From positions 188,001 to 252,000 of the forward strand of contig CAJNDS010002002.1 of assembly GCA_905221605.1 (NCBI GenBank): a stretch of DNA of 64,000 nt, given 5' to 3'. The position numbers and the translations under genes were made by a program. This DNA comes from Symbiodinium natans (taxonomy: Eukaryota > Sar > Dinophyceae > Suessiales > Symbiodiniaceae). The notes beneath the pieces were generated by a model. The model saw nothing but the letters and a program-made list of their open reading frames with translations, was not told where the DNA came from and did no database searches. Positions 37,190-48,012 of this stretch are shown here, piece by piece. Each line of letters starts with the position of its first letter. Position 1 is the stretch's first letter.

Positions 37190-38069
37190 CAGATGACAGC
37201 TTGCTGTCTATTGCCAGGAGCCCTTCCAGTCCGGACGCCGAGAGCGATGGCCATCTGAGGTGGTATGGGAACGCGTACGGCTGAGCATGACCTGCATTGG
37301 AGGCAGCTCTTGCTCATCAACCCCCACTTAGGGATGCCGTCCGGAATGGGGATACCTCTGTATCTTGTCATTGAGGTTTGGGCCGCGAGCCACATCACCC
37401 GGACAGCTTCCTGGATTTGCCGGTACTGCACAACACCTTCGTCCTTATACTGAAGGGGAAGAAGGTAACTGCCGCACGTAGGGCCGAAGGATCAGGGTTC
37501 TTGGAGGTGCCATGGCAGTACATCTTAAACCAGAAGCTGTTGAGTCGCTGCTTGGTTGGATGTTTAGCTTGCATGAGCCCCTTAATGGCAGCCCAGTGAG
37601 CAGTGGCTGCGTTATACCACTCATTTCGGGGACGTTTTGGCCCATGCTTGGTGGGTGTGGTGCTGATCCCTTTCCAATGCGCATCGAAGATGACTGGCAG
37701 TCGGAAAGGGGCTGAGACATCCACTTCTTGCAAAGCTGCAAGGTCAGTGGTTCGCAGCTCCGAGAAGCGCCAATCATTCACCTGTGCCTCGGGTTCGTTC
37801 TCCACATCCGACATGTCATCCATCGGGCAGGGAGAACCTTCGTTAGTTTTAGAAGAGATGCTGACGACCTCCGGCAAGACTGCCGCAGTGTTCACTTCCA
37901 CAGGCGCAGGCAAGGGAGAGGAGAGCAAGCACTCTAGGGGCAACTCGCCGTAGAAAAACAGCCATTCTGTAAGAAGTGTCAGGCCATTCCAAGTTATAAA
38001 CTGACTAAAAATGTTCAATGTTTTGGTTGGCCACCGAGGCCGCCGACATTGCTGGATACAGCAACACAT
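37190..38069 (-). pseudogene. Degenerate minus-strand repeat protein, copy 1
   Basis: The best frame is 37395-38069. Its recognisable part reads WYNAATAHWAAIKGLMQAK, then PTKQ, then FKMYCHGTS. A second frame at about 37190-37430 continues with GIPIPDGIPKWG. Both segments have counterparts in the same order at 40451-41068 (WYNAATARWATLKG, FKMYCHR, GVPIPKGVPPW). The family is unknown; two copies with frame breaks in 4 kb indicate a decayed repeat rather than a single gene. Confidence 0.45.
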
Positions 38070-38528
38070 CAGAACTATGGAGACAAGACCTTTTCACATT
38101 TAAACGCTCAGCTACACTTATCTTTCATGAGCCAGCTTGCATTTCTTGATTTGATGCCAAGCAGAGAGTGTTTCGCATTTTTGCCGTCAGGCAAAAAAAA
38201 CCAAGTCATGAGCCAGCTTGCATTTCTGATCCAATCCTGTTTTTCATTCTTTTCAGCAGCAGTTGCAGCAGCAGTGGTTCGTAATTTTTGCGGGCGTTGG
38301 AGATTTTTAGTTTTGGGGGGCAAGTCACTTCTTGGTAAGAGGCAAGCCTGCGGTAAGCCTTGTCAAAGCAAGCGCAATCTTGGCACCCCTGCTGACCCAG
38401 ACTTGCCAAGATAAGTTTTATAGTCTGTAAAATGATTTACATGCCGCGTAGCTGAAGTTGGCCGCCTTTGTGGTTGGCCATTCAATTTGTTGCGTCGTCT
38501 CTACGGTGAGTAGGCAGATAGGCTCAAC

Positions 38529-40532
38529 TCAATACAAAGAAAGCAAAAAAAGGGCAAGGGCAAGCTGGATGGCGTCAAGGAAATGGGCAGGCGGGAGGTC
38601 CGGCCTAAATTCTTGATAGTGCCTTTTCCCAAGTGTCTCTGTGCCCTGCAGCGTGATGCCTAGGAACGTATTCAGGTTGGGCTGGGCAAGCCTGGCCTTT
38701 TCCACGTCCGTGTGCTTAGCAGCTGCGGCCCTGCCTGCAAGGCTTCTTGGGAGGCTTGGCCAGTGACTTGTGGCAGTCCACTGTGTCACATATTTGGTAG
38801 TAGGGCACTTGGGACACCGATAAGCGCGGCCAGCTAAGAAGGCCACCATGTCTGCGGGCGGCACATTGATCTGCAGGTCAGTAATTTTATTGTCAGATTC
38901 AGGAAAACCAATAACAATGGGCAGCCCGGCCGTTCGCTCCAGGGGACCTTTTTGGTGGGACTCGAATGCGAGCAGAAGTGCACCCAGCCAATAATCTGGG
39001 TCAGCGTAGCTGAGCATTGCAGGAAAACTGGCATTGATGACACTCGGCAAGTCCGACACCGCAGAGAAAAGATCCGCGATGTACTGCGCTGTGGTAAGAA
39101 AGCCATACCCCACCAGGGACTCCGAAAGCCTTGCTTTGTCCAGCTGCGGGACCGGGCAATCCAACATTTCAGCAAGGTCGAAATGCTGCAATGCCCCCGA
39201 CAGTCTAAGACACTGCGTGATGATAGGGTCATAAACCTTCAAATACGCCGCCGGAAACGTTTCAGGCAGATGCAGTAGCGTGTCCGCAATTCCGATCAGC
39301 ATCTCCGAGTCTTGCAGCTGGTTCGGTATGCCGTTCAAAAACACCTCATAGGCCCTATATGCCCGAAGCTGCTGGCAGTGTGTTGTGAGGTGTTGCGAGT
39401 CACGCAGGCTCATGTAGGGCCGAGGTTTGACATTCTTACCAAAGTGATGTCCCGCTGCAAGTGCGCGCCACATGAGATCACAGACCGAGCCTGTGTTGCT
39501 CTGCATGATGGGTGCACAGGCTGGGGCGCTGGGGTCGCGGGCCGCTGGGCTCGCTAGGCCCTCGAGGCTTGGCTTTTGGTGGTTCCAGATGCTGAGAGCC
39601 GTCTTTGTCCAAAACGAGAGGCCGACTTTCCTTGCGAGCGCTTGGACAGCGGGCACAGGCCTGGCGGGGATGGGCGTCGGGCCATGGGGAGGCATAGGGA
39701 GATACGATTTTGGTTCCGTCAGGCCAAGTGAGTCCGTGGGAGACTTAGCGCAAGGGGGCTGTGATGCCTCAACCGTCCTAATCCCCTCCGGAAATGTTGC
39801 GTGCGTGGGCCGTGTCCGGGGGCTGGGTGGACGTCGTACGCCAGGCGGTGGGTCCCTAATGTTGCCTCCACTACGGGGTGGACACGAGGCGGCGCTACTC
39901 CCTCCGATCCTGTGGGCAACTTCACTAGAGGGAGTCGTCACACAAGCATCCAGAGCACTAGGACTCACGGCCGGCACAACCGCAGGCTCTGTCGTTGCAG
40001 GCTCCTTCTTCAGTGGTCCTCTCTCCCGCGTTGGGGTGCCGCAGGGTGTTCGGGAAACGTCCCGTTTAGCTGCCGGAGGTGGGCTGACAGCTGCCGCAAT
40101 GGAGCCCCCCGCGGCCCGAGGCTTGAGCCATGGTGTACCCCACCGCTCACCATGGCGCGCGTTGGTGATAGCCTCGCTTTGGGCTGGTGACTGCAGCGGC
40201 GTAAGAACCTCGACTGCAGTAGCAGCTACCATCCTTGCCAGAGTAGCGGATAATGGTTTTCCACGTAGAAGTGCCCGCAGCCCTTTACCACAGTCTGCAT
40301 TGCACGGAAGATGAAGACTGGGCAGTCTCACCTGAGAGCCATCAACCAAAGACGAAACACAGCGCATGAAAACTAAATGTTCACACAACAGCCCTTGCAA
40401 GCAGTATGTGGCAAGAAAAGCTGCAAGTACTGATAAAGCAGCCACTTGATTTACACAAAGCCTAGAGCTTGATTCACTGTCTTCCTGGGCATTATTCTCA
40501 AGTAGATGCATCGTCTTGAATATTGGTAGCAA
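38529..40532 (-). CDS. Orphan 667-residue ORF on the minus strand
   Basis: A long uninterrupted frame of unknown function. The N-terminus has two short hydrophobic stretches (AALSVLAAFLATYCLQGLL) that could be membrane-associated. Residues about 115-330 are low-complexity, Pro/Ser/Arg-rich. The C-terminal half is well composed and helical, with a CPKCPTTKYV motif near residue 585. It lies between two degenerate copies of the same minus-strand repeat, so it may be the second ORF of that element. The opposite strand is open over its Pro-rich part (39472-40314), but that frame is judged a shadow. Confidence 0.45.
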   Translation of the reverse strand: MLPIFKTMHLLENNAQEDSESSSRLCVNQVAALSVLAAFLATYCLQGLLCEHLVFMRCVSSLVDGSQVRLPSLHLPCNADCGKGLRALLRGKPLSATLARMVAATAVEVLTPLQSPAQSEAITNARHGERWGTPWLKPRAAGGSIAAAVSPPPAAKRDVSRTPCGTPTRERGPLKKEPATTEPAVVPAVSPSALDACVTTPSSEVAHRIGGSSAASCPPRSGGNIRDPPPGVRRPPSPRTRPTHATFPEGIRTVEASQPPCAKSPTDSLGLTEPKSYLPMPPHGPTPIPARPVPAVQALARKVGLSFWTKTALSIWNHQKPSLEGLASPAARDPSAPACAPIMQSNTGSVCDLMWRALAAGHHFGKNVKPRPYMSLRDSQHLTTHCQQLRAYRAYEVFLNGIPNQLQDSEMLIGIADTLLHLPETFPAAYLKVYDPIITQCLRLSGALQHFDLAEMLDCPVPQLDKARLSESLVGYGFLTTAQYIADLFSAVSDLPSVINASFPAMLSYADPDYWLGALLLAFESHQKGPLERTAGLPIVIGFPESDNKITDLQINVPPADMVAFLAGRAYRCPKCPTTKYVTQWTATSHWPSLPRSLAGRAAAAKHTDVEKARLAQPNLNTFLGITLQGTETLGKRHYQEFRPDLPPAHFLDAIQLALALFLLSLY

Positions 40533-41068
40533 TTATTAAGAAAGCAGGCGACCCACTTAAGGATGATGGCGTCGTTTTGGGGGACCGCTTTAGAGACTGC
40601 TTGTAAGAGCAGTGCGGCTTGACTATCCGTAAGTCGCCAAGCCAGCAGAAGATGTTGCCATGGGGGAACACCCTTGGGAATTGGCACGCCAGCTAGCCTT
40701 GGCCTTGGCCGCGTCCCACAGCGTATTGGCAGCCGTGTTGAATTTGCCAGTATTGAACCTCCTCTCTCCATCGGCTTTGTCCAGTAGGGAAAGGACAAGA
40801 CCTCTTTAAGTGCAGACTGTGCAATCCCGATGGCAATACATTTTGAACCAGGCCTGTTAAGTTGTTGCTTGGTAGGCTGCTTTGGCTGCAAAGCCTTTGA
40901 GGGTGGCCCAGCGCGCTGTGGCAGCATTATACCAGGGGCAGTTCGCAAAAGGAGACAACACAACGTAACATAACAACCAGATTTAGAAACGTGAAGCCTG
41001 ATCAAGAGGTGGGTGCAATTTACCCGTGTTACCATCGCTCGCTTTGGTAGCCAGGGGAGGGGCCGCAC
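40451..41068 (-). pseudogene. Degenerate minus-strand repeat protein, copy 2
   Basis: Homologous to 37190-38069. Reading the minus strand across frames gives WYNAATARWATLKGF, FKMYCHR and GVPIPKGVPPW, with stop codons and frame shifts between them. Broken. Confidence 0.42.
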
Positions 41069-41377
41069 TCACACGCTTGAACCCTTGGTCTTCCTGCCAG
41101 GAAAATGACTCGTTCGTGTCTAACTTTTTGCTGATGTCAAGGCTTGCAATTGGCATGGTCAGCAGGCGCACGGTGCTACCCTTATGAGCACCCTGAAATC
41201 TTTTCGGGTAAGCCAATCATGGAAGGTGACAGCTATACTTGCAGTTCGGGCTGGATCATGCTTACAAAGCTCTTGGTTCTGCAGGGCAGCAGAAGCACTA
41301 TGACTGCCACTGGGCAAGTATCAGCGGATTGTGGTTGCAGCAGCTGAGCTTGCGCATTCGGTGGGTGGCCATTTGGC

Positions 41378-41869
41378 TTGGCTGGCACACCACTTGCAAG
41401 ATCTCTTGCGGAGACGCAAAACGCATTAGCCAAGGAATATGGTGCGCTGCTTGCCATGTTTAGGCGCCCGCCTGGACCAACAAATGGCGACCTTGGAGTG
41501 GGCAAGACCTATCATTGCAGAAAGCCAGACAGACTTTCCGCTGTACTTGATCAAGGAAGAACTATTGGAACAGTTGGAAGCTGGGACAAACAACTAATGG
41601 ACCCCTCTGCAAACCCTACTGGAGCCAAATACCGGTCTGCAATCTGGTTGTTGCCTGGAGAAGCAACACCATGGATGTTTCCCTTGCGAGCTATTTGGGA
41701 TGCTAAGTGCTTGCGACGTCACCCTACAAGTGCGTCTCTTTCGTTACTCCAATCTACCCCGTCGCCCTGCTTTAAGGCCTGCCTGCAGGCCTTAAAGGCA
41801 CAATTTGAAGCAAAGCAAAGGGAACCTAAAGGCAATTTAAGCATAGAACAAGAGAAGGCACCAATTTGA
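41378..41869 (+). CDS. Unrecognised 163-residue ORF
   Basis: No motif recognised. Composition is plausible for coding in the middle (SAIWLLPGEATPWMFPLRAIWDAK). The end of the ORF spans a perfect inverted repeat (41770-41797). It could be the remnant of a repeat protein. Low confidence. Confidence 0.25.
   Translation: MAGTPLARSLAETQNALAKEYGALLAMFRRPPGPTNGDLGVGKTYHCRKPDRLSAVLDQGRTIGTVGSWDKQLMDPSANPTGAKYRSAIWLLPGEATPWMFPLRAIWDAKCLRRHPTSASLSLLQSTPSPCFKACLQALKAQFEAKQREPKGNLSIEQEKAPI
41770..41797 (+). other. Perfect 12-bp stem-loop
   Basis: CTTTAAGGCCTG, loop CCTG, then CAGGCCTTAAAG. No neighbouring gene end makes it an obvious terminator. Confidence 0.6.
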
Positions 41870-42599
41870 GACGGAAAGGGACCTAAGAGACCATTAACAG
41901 AGGAACTTCGGCCAGGACTTCAAGGCACCAACAATTTAAGGCACGGCACAGAAACAGAAACTTGCAAATTGCCAATCTGAGACAACACGGCAGACCCTGA
42001 AGGGAAGGGAGGGGACGTGCGACAAATGTGTAGGGGCCTTACCAAAGCCTACAAGCACAAAGGGAGGGGACATACGACAAACCTCTCAAGGATACGTGTT
42101 TACTTCTACAGTGTTCTGAATCCCACAGCTTGGGTGCTGTTTGAGTATGCTTGGTCCCCCAAAAAGCAGGATGCTAGTTGAACACACTTGGTCCCCAAGA
42201 CTTAGGTGCTGTTTGAGCACGCTCGGGCCTAAGAAGCACTTCCGTCAAACATGGCTTGGCTGTGCTTGAAGCTTGGAGCTAACATGTAGTTCTTCGATGT
42301 TGTTGCTTAGGGCTGGCCCCACTGGCTGATCACCATGGGCTGCCCTGGGCTGGTCCTGCACACCGCTGACAATTGCTCGCTAGGTTGAAGTCCCCACTGG
42401 CTGACCACCATGGGGCATGTTCGGCCAACCCTTCCTGCTGGAAGGGTTGGCCCTTGTCCAGTGGCTTCTCTTGTGATCTTGCGATGGATGACCGACTGTT
42501 GAGGGCGTGGCAATCTGGCATTGCTTGGCTTGGAGGCACCGTTGACTCAGTTTCGCGGATATCTCTGCAGATTGACGTTGGGCAAATGTCTACAAGATG
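41870..42599. other. No supported gene; short local duplications
   Basis: A GGGAGGGGACNTNCGACAAA unit occurs twice (about 42004 and 42062). A CCCCACTGGCTGANCACCATGGG unit occurs twice (about 42317 and 42393). A 'gcttgGtcccc' phrase recurs at about 42150-42200. No gene evidence. Confidence 0.45.
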
Positions 42600-43240
42600 G
42601 TGGTTTTGACTTTCTGGCATACATTCGCATTGTGCGATCTCCCTGCACAGCTTGGTGCGGCATGGATGTGCTCTTGGACTATCTCGACGACGTTGAGTAC
42701 TGAGCGCGCGGGGAACCTAGTTGTTTGGTCGCTTTTGGTTTCTTTTGGTTGTTGCTGCTTGTTCGCTGGGTTGTTTGGTTGGTTTGGTTGGTGGTGTTGT
42801 TCGTCTTTCTTGTGCTTCCTGCTTCTCACGGCGATCTGTTTCACACCTAGTTGCGAGACCCACAAGAACGGCCTACTGTGCTACTGATGTAGTAAAGAGG
42901 CGCCCGCTTAAAAAACTTGAGTTGCCCATTTCGACCTTCAGGTTGCGCGTTTGTTCTGAAGATTGCGTGATGGGTTTTGTTCTCTGGAACGCAATCGCAT
43001 TTTGCGGCTTCTCCACACGACTTGGTGCTGCTATGGCTCTGCTCTCGGACTACATCGACGAGCTTGGGCACTCAGCGATAGTGTCGCCGCTCTTTGTTTG
43101 TGGCTGCTTTGGTGGTTACTTCTTGTTCTTGGTTTCGTTGCCTTTTTTCTGGCGATCCGTTCCAAACCGAGTTGAAAGAGCCACAAGAACAGCCTACTGT
43201 GCCACTGGCAGTGAAGAGGCGCCCGCTTTGAAAAAATGAT
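42600..43240 (+). repeat. Diverged tandem duplication, about 320 bp unit
   Basis: Two units share CTTGGTGC ... GCTCT(T/C)GGACTA ... ATCGACGA near 42650 and 43022, and a longer block CACAAGAAC(G/A)GCCTACTGTGC ... AAGAGGCGCCCGCTT near 42858 and 43183. Frames across them are not conserved, so it is not clearly coding. Confidence 0.6.
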
Positions 43241-43796
43241 TGCTGATGGCAGTCCTGGGTGTGCTTGCCAGATCCTCAGACACAGCCAGACCTCCAATCC
43301 CCTCCCCCCGCCTCGCCAAAAAGTGAAACCTGGGAACATTTTTTGGGGGTTTTTGAGATCGACCCTCTGAACCTAGGCTAGGCATGCTTTTGGACGTTTT
43401 CTTTTCCAGCGAGACCCCCCAGCAAAAATGTGAAACCTAGACTTGGGCATGTTTTTGGCGTTTTTTGGCGAGACTGAATAGGCTGGGTGTGTTTCAGGAA
43501 GTTCAGTTGGCTTGATTTTGCCGGGGTTTCCGGGCCCTCTTGTGGCCAGGTGCTCATCGCGATCTTCATGTTTTGACATCTTCAAGCGTATCGACAGGCA
43601 GGGTTTAGGGTGTGGTGTTTGCTTTTTGGGTTTCGGTGGGTTGCAAGATGAGCGGTTTTGTAAGGCGGCCTTCGCGTGACAGAAGTACCTTGTGCTGCCT
43701 TCCGCCCCTCGTATGCTGGAGTGTTGTACGCCACCGCTCCTCCCCCGGAACCCCGGGCCCTGCTCCTGTGGCCAGGTCCTCATCGTCAACTTCGAG
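43241..43796. other. No supported gene
   Basis: Contains two diverged copies of a G/T-rich phrase (GTTTTTGG ... GAGACCCCCCAGC ... GTGAAACCTA) around 43320-43470. Nothing coding is convincing. Confidence 0.45.
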
Positions 43797-44565
43797 CGTG
43801 TACCAGTAGCATCTGGGGTCGCGCAGTCACAGCCACAGTGTAGATTGTTGTGCGTCCTCTCAGCATCCTACACGTGGAGTTGTTGAGTAGTCTTCCATTT
43901 GGAAGCACGACGGAGCTCCTATTACCTGTGGCTGCAATCTTCGTGTTTATAGTTGGCGCAGGCTTTTGGTGTGTCTATCTACAGACGCCGCTGTTCCTAG
44001 TAATAGTGATTCATGACAGAATCTACGCATACATTGAACTACCCAAGCTACACAGAGGTCCACTTCAAGGATTGAATAGCTCATGGATCTCTCTATCTGG
44101 CAACAGCTGACCAAGAGCTCGTCTCACAAGCGTGTACCAGTAGCATCTGGGGTCGCGCAGTCGATTGTTGTGCGTCCTCTCAGCATCCTACACGTGGAGT
44201 TGGTGAGTAGTCTTCCATTTGGAAGCACGACGGAGCTCCCATTACCTGTGGCTGCTATCTCCGTGTTTATAGTTGGCGCAGGCTTTTGGAGTGTCTATCT
44301 AGAGACGCCGCTGTTCCTAGTAATAGTGATTCAAGACAGAATTTACGCATACATTGAACTACCCTACACAGAGGTCCACTTCAAGGATCGAATAGCTCAT
44401 GGATCTCTCTATCTGGCAACAGCTGACCAAGAGTTCGTTTCACAAGCGTGTACCAGTAGCATCTGGGGTCGCGCAGTCATCAGCCACAGTGTAGATTGTT
44501 GTGCGTCCTCTCAGCATCCTACATGTGGAGTTGCTGAGTAGTCTTCCATTTGGAAGCACGACGGA
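43797..44565 (+). repeat. Tandem repeat, unit about 320 bp, 2.4 copies
   Basis: Units start with CGTGTACCAGTAGCATCTGG at 43797, 44131 and 44447. Copy 2 lacks a 14-bp ACAGCCACAGTGTA block that copies 1 and 3 have in slightly different form. The third copy breaks off at 44565, just before a G-rich tract. Confidence 0.88.
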
Positions 44566-44578
44566 AGAGGTTGCGGTG

Positions 44579-44955
44579 AGGGCAGGGAGGGTCTTCGGGG
44601 GGGGGTAGGGGGGGGGTGGCTGGTGGGGGGGGGGTGGGGTTGGGGGCGGCCAGCTTTGGCGCGGAGGAGTGAACCCTGCCTGACCAGACGCGCTTTTCTG
44701 GGACGCCGAGCCACTGAAGCCGGGCAACTTGGCAGCGTGAGGTCAAGGTGCGCCTTTAACAAATATTTCACTTTTCATGCCCGACACGATCAGGTGACTG
44801 ACTTTAAAGGGCTCCAGTGTATGCCCGCCCCTCCGCCCGCTCCACCCGCTCCCCCCAACCCCACCGCCCACCCCCCACCCCCCCACCCCCACCCCCCCAC
44901 CCCCCCCAGCCACCCCCCCTCCCTACCCCCCCCTACCCCCCGCCCCGCCCCTTCC
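44579..44955. repeat. Inverted repeat of G-rich and C-rich arms
   Basis: The left arm (about 44579-44655) has G runs of 4-11; the right arm (about 44860-44970) has C runs of 5-8. Read in reverse complement, the right arm repeats landmarks of the left in order: GAGGGAGGGTCTTC, a GTAGGGG segment, then GTGGCTGG. The arms could fold back or form G-quadruplexes on opposite strands. Confidence 0.7.
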
Positions 44956-45309
44956 TGAAGACCCTCCCTCATCTCCTCCGGCTGGGGAACACGCACTCCG
45001 GGTGGGGGGCTGGCAATGCGAGTCCCGTTGTACGTGTCCGCGTTCGATGGGCAGGGCTGTACTGCTGCCCTGGTCCTTTCGCGTTGCGCACGGTGATCCG
45101 TCGCCTCCCTTCCAGGGGCGGCGGTGGGTTGACGGCGGAGCGGGCTTGTGCCCCGGCGCACCCCATTTCCCGGCCCTGGCTGGAGTAGAGCGGGGTGTGC
45201 GATCGTGCACGCCGCCAACCGGCAGCTGCCTCTCAGCCTGAGAGGTGGCCACATGAGGTTGGCTAGCCGCCGCGGAACTTTGGACTTCCGCGGGCACAGG
45301 GCGGGAGTC

Positions 45310-45782
45310 TGCCTCAATTGCTGTCTCCACAGTGGCTTCACTTGCTCGCACGGAACGAGGTGTAGGCCTTGCGCAATGCCAGCCTTGTGTTCAAAGGGTG
45401 CGTCGACCCGCGGCGCCGGTCCTCGTCTCGGTGGGGCCAGCAGTTTGGCATCACCCAAGAGGTGTGTGAGCTTGGCCGCGCCCTCGCTCTCAGTTGCCGC
45501 CTGATAGGGCACACAATATACTGCGCTAGGAAGAGGATCCAAGGTGAATCCTTGCGCTAACAAGTCCGGCATGGTGCCCCAATAGGACTTAGAGCAAAAG
45601 TAGGGGGCATGCCCTTGGCACTCGTTTTTAAGGTTTCGGTACAAGATGTCCTGTCCATTTTTCCAAGAGGCTTTAAGCACCCAGGCAGTGGCCAGTGTGG
45701 GCTTGGCAAATAGGTTGATCCCAACTCTGTGATCCTGGGGTAAGACGATGTCAGCTACCCTTTGTTCCCTAAAGGCCGGCAT
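45310..45782 (-). CDS. Minus-strand ORF with weak ADP-ribosyltransferase-like segment
   Basis: The well-composed N-terminal part of a longer frame (to 44790) whose end runs into C-rich repeat. It contains KSYWGTMPDLLAQGFTLD followed by AVYCVPYQAA, reminiscent of the HGT...GL...GVYC pattern of PARP/Tpt1-like folds, but the His is missing. Function unknown. It runs opposite to the ORFs at 45785-46729. Confidence 0.3.
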
Positions 45783-45784
45783 GC

Positions 45785-46729
45785 CTCACCGGTAAGCTCA
45801 CCCTTTACACGGCGCACGGTAATGAGTCGGTGCGGGCTTATGTCGAAGCTGCGGACAGGCTGACTGCGGGGAGCCACAGCTTTGTCCGGAGCCGTATTGC
45901 GCGAGTCCCGGCCAGCAAGGAGAAGGATACGCATAAGCTCCCATTTGACGCTCATGACGCAGGGACTGGACTGCTAGTTACTGCTAGTTGCGGCCACGCA
46001 TGGCGCAGTCGTCGCCCGCCTTAGCTTCCCAGGCTGAAGGATGTCGAGATCCTCCTGTGAGATGAAGCTCAGCAAGTGGGGACCCCAGGGTCCAACTGCA
46101 TTCTCGCCCACATACGGCATGCGCTGGACGTTCTGATAGGGGATCGCAGGCAGCCGGCAGGAGGATCTCGCCCGAATTACCATTTCGTGACGGAGTTGCT
46201 TGAGAAAAAGACTTGTGGCCTCAATGCTATCCCATCGACACTCTACACACCGGCGACCTTGCCGGAGGCCTTGACAAGGCAAATACAGCATGGTCCGGGG
46301 ACCTGGAAAAAAGGCCAAGGGGAGATGCCCGCCCGGAGCAAAGCCACGGTGCACATTGGCGCTAATGAGCCTGCGTTCACTGCCAGGTCTATGCTTGAGC
46401 CCATCCTGTGTCTTTGCCATGCCAAGCCTAAGCAGGCAGAAACGGTCATGCAGGCGGCAGGCCTCAAGTCTATCTGCGGGCCTGCGATCAACATTTCGCT
46501 CAGCACGTCTATGCGCCTCCCACCAGAGATTTCCGCTGTCCTGTACGCGTGCAGGTACCCGGAAGCCTGTCTTTTTGCATTAGGGGGGCAGGATGCCACC
46601 CTCTTGATGCCGCAAGGGCCTAGCTTGCATCACCTGTCTGCTCGTGGCGGAGATGCATACAAGGGCCCGCTTAGTGACCATTTGCAGGACTGGATCCACG
46701 CTGGGCCGGTCTATGGTGAGCAATGGTAG
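45785..46729 (+). CDS. Unrecognised plus-strand ORF pair (broken near 46025-46075)
   Basis: The frame reads GKLTLYTAHGNESVRAYVE and continues to a stop at 46024. A second frame from 46076 to 46729 (217 codons) starts MGTPGSNCILAHIRHALDV. Composition looks coding in both parts. No domain recognised; the pair may be one gene with a frame break. No neighbour gives context. Confidence 0.35.
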
Positions 46730-47449
46730 CATGATTTTCTGGCTGATTGGTGAATGAAATTGGAGAATCCGTGCTCGCAGCTGTGCGGACTCTAGGTTTC
46801 ACTCGTCAACCTTGCGACGTGCATGATGCAAATCGTCGGTGTGGCCATGTTTGCAAGTGACATGCAGCACTTTCAGGCCACACCAGTTCTCGGTTAGCCT
46901 GCTTGTCCAGCTAGCTCCAGCTAGCTGCTTAAAAAATCTGCATCATTTGTTGTCGTGAGCCGCCCGCACACGCAGGTGCCGCAGGAGTACAGAAGTCGCT
47001 GCTGAGTAGCAGGTGCAGCGGCAGCGATGAAGGGCGCTGAGTCTGACAGTGTGTCACACCGACAGCCGCGCCAAAACTAGCAAACTGAAACATCAAATCT
47101 GAGAATACAGATTTTGAGTAGGGTTGGAAACACAAGATAGAACTGTTCACGTTGTGAAACTCATCCGCCCGATGGATCCAATCTTTTCCGTAGTGACCCG
47201 TCTTGACTCGTAGTGACCAGTAGTGACCCGTACGGCGTAGTGATTACTGCTGCTACTGCGGCTGCTACAGCCTGCTACGCTCCGCTGCTCCGCCCCATCC
47301 CGCCCTACGACGCTGCTGCTCCGCACCCACCCTGCTGCCCTGCCGCTCCTGCTCCGCACTCCGTCCTGCCCTGCCGGGCCACTGCGCTGCCCCGCCTAAT
47401 CATTGGTAATTGAGTCATTGTTGAATCAGTCATTCATGACCATTCTTTT
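46730..47449. other. No supported gene
   Basis: Ordinary-composition sequence. Toward the right end (47190-47240) GTAGTGACC phrases begin, leading into the minisatellite. Confidence 0.45.
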
Positions 47450-47735
47450 GTTGCGACCACGTTGTGACCAGTGACCGCGTTGTGACCGCGTTGTGACCGT
47501 GTTGTGACCGCGTTGTGACTGTGTTGTAAGGGTGTTGTGACCCTGTTGTGACCACGTTACCGCGTTGTGACCGCGTTGTGACCGCGTTGTGACCGTGTTT
47601 TGACCGCGTTGTGACCGTGTTGTAAGGGTGTTGTGACCGTGTTGCGACCACGTTGTGACCGCATTGTGGCCGCTTGTGATCGTGTGACCGTGTTGTGACC
47701 AGGTTGTGACCGTGTTGTGGTGTTGTGACGCTGTA
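47450..47735 (+). repeat. 11-bp minisatellite GTTGTGACCGC, about 24 units
   Basis: A run of GTTGTGACCGC with variants (GTGTTGTAAGG, GTTTTGACCGC). It is matched in inverted orientation by 48013-48087. Frames reading SQRGHNTVTTR in several phases are repeat artefacts. Confidence 0.9.
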
Positions 47736-48012
47736 GTGCTGCAAAAAAGGGTGGCAGCATTTCGCGCAGATAGAGACTTGGTGAGAGACTCAGTCTTTGT
47801 GGAATCGTTTACGGTGAAGACTGCAGTCTTTGTGGAGTCTCTTGGAAGTCTACCTGCCTGCAACTTCTAATGCTGCTACTGCTGCTACTTCTGCTTCGAG
47901 CAAAGATTGCAACATTATTGAGTCATTGTTGGCTCATATTTGTCATTCTTGACTCATTATTGAATCAAACGAAATTCTTTTTCGTGCCATTTTTGCAGTA
48001 ACGTATCCAATT

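Noticed and set aside
39472-40314. 280-codon plus-strand ORF
   Set aside because: Opposite the 667-residue minus-strand ORF, over its Pro/Ser/Arg-rich part; composition is that of a GC-rich shadow.
41770-41797. Intrinsic transcription terminator
   Set aside because: Perfect stem but no T tract and a eukaryotic setting; left as an unexplained hairpin.
44083-44541. 152-codon ORF across the 320-bp tandem repeat
   Set aside because: The frame is not kept between repeat units (14-bp indel) and has no motif.
47426-47863. Minus-strand ORFs rich in HNTVTTRSQ
   Set aside because: Translations of the 11-bp minisatellite in different phases.
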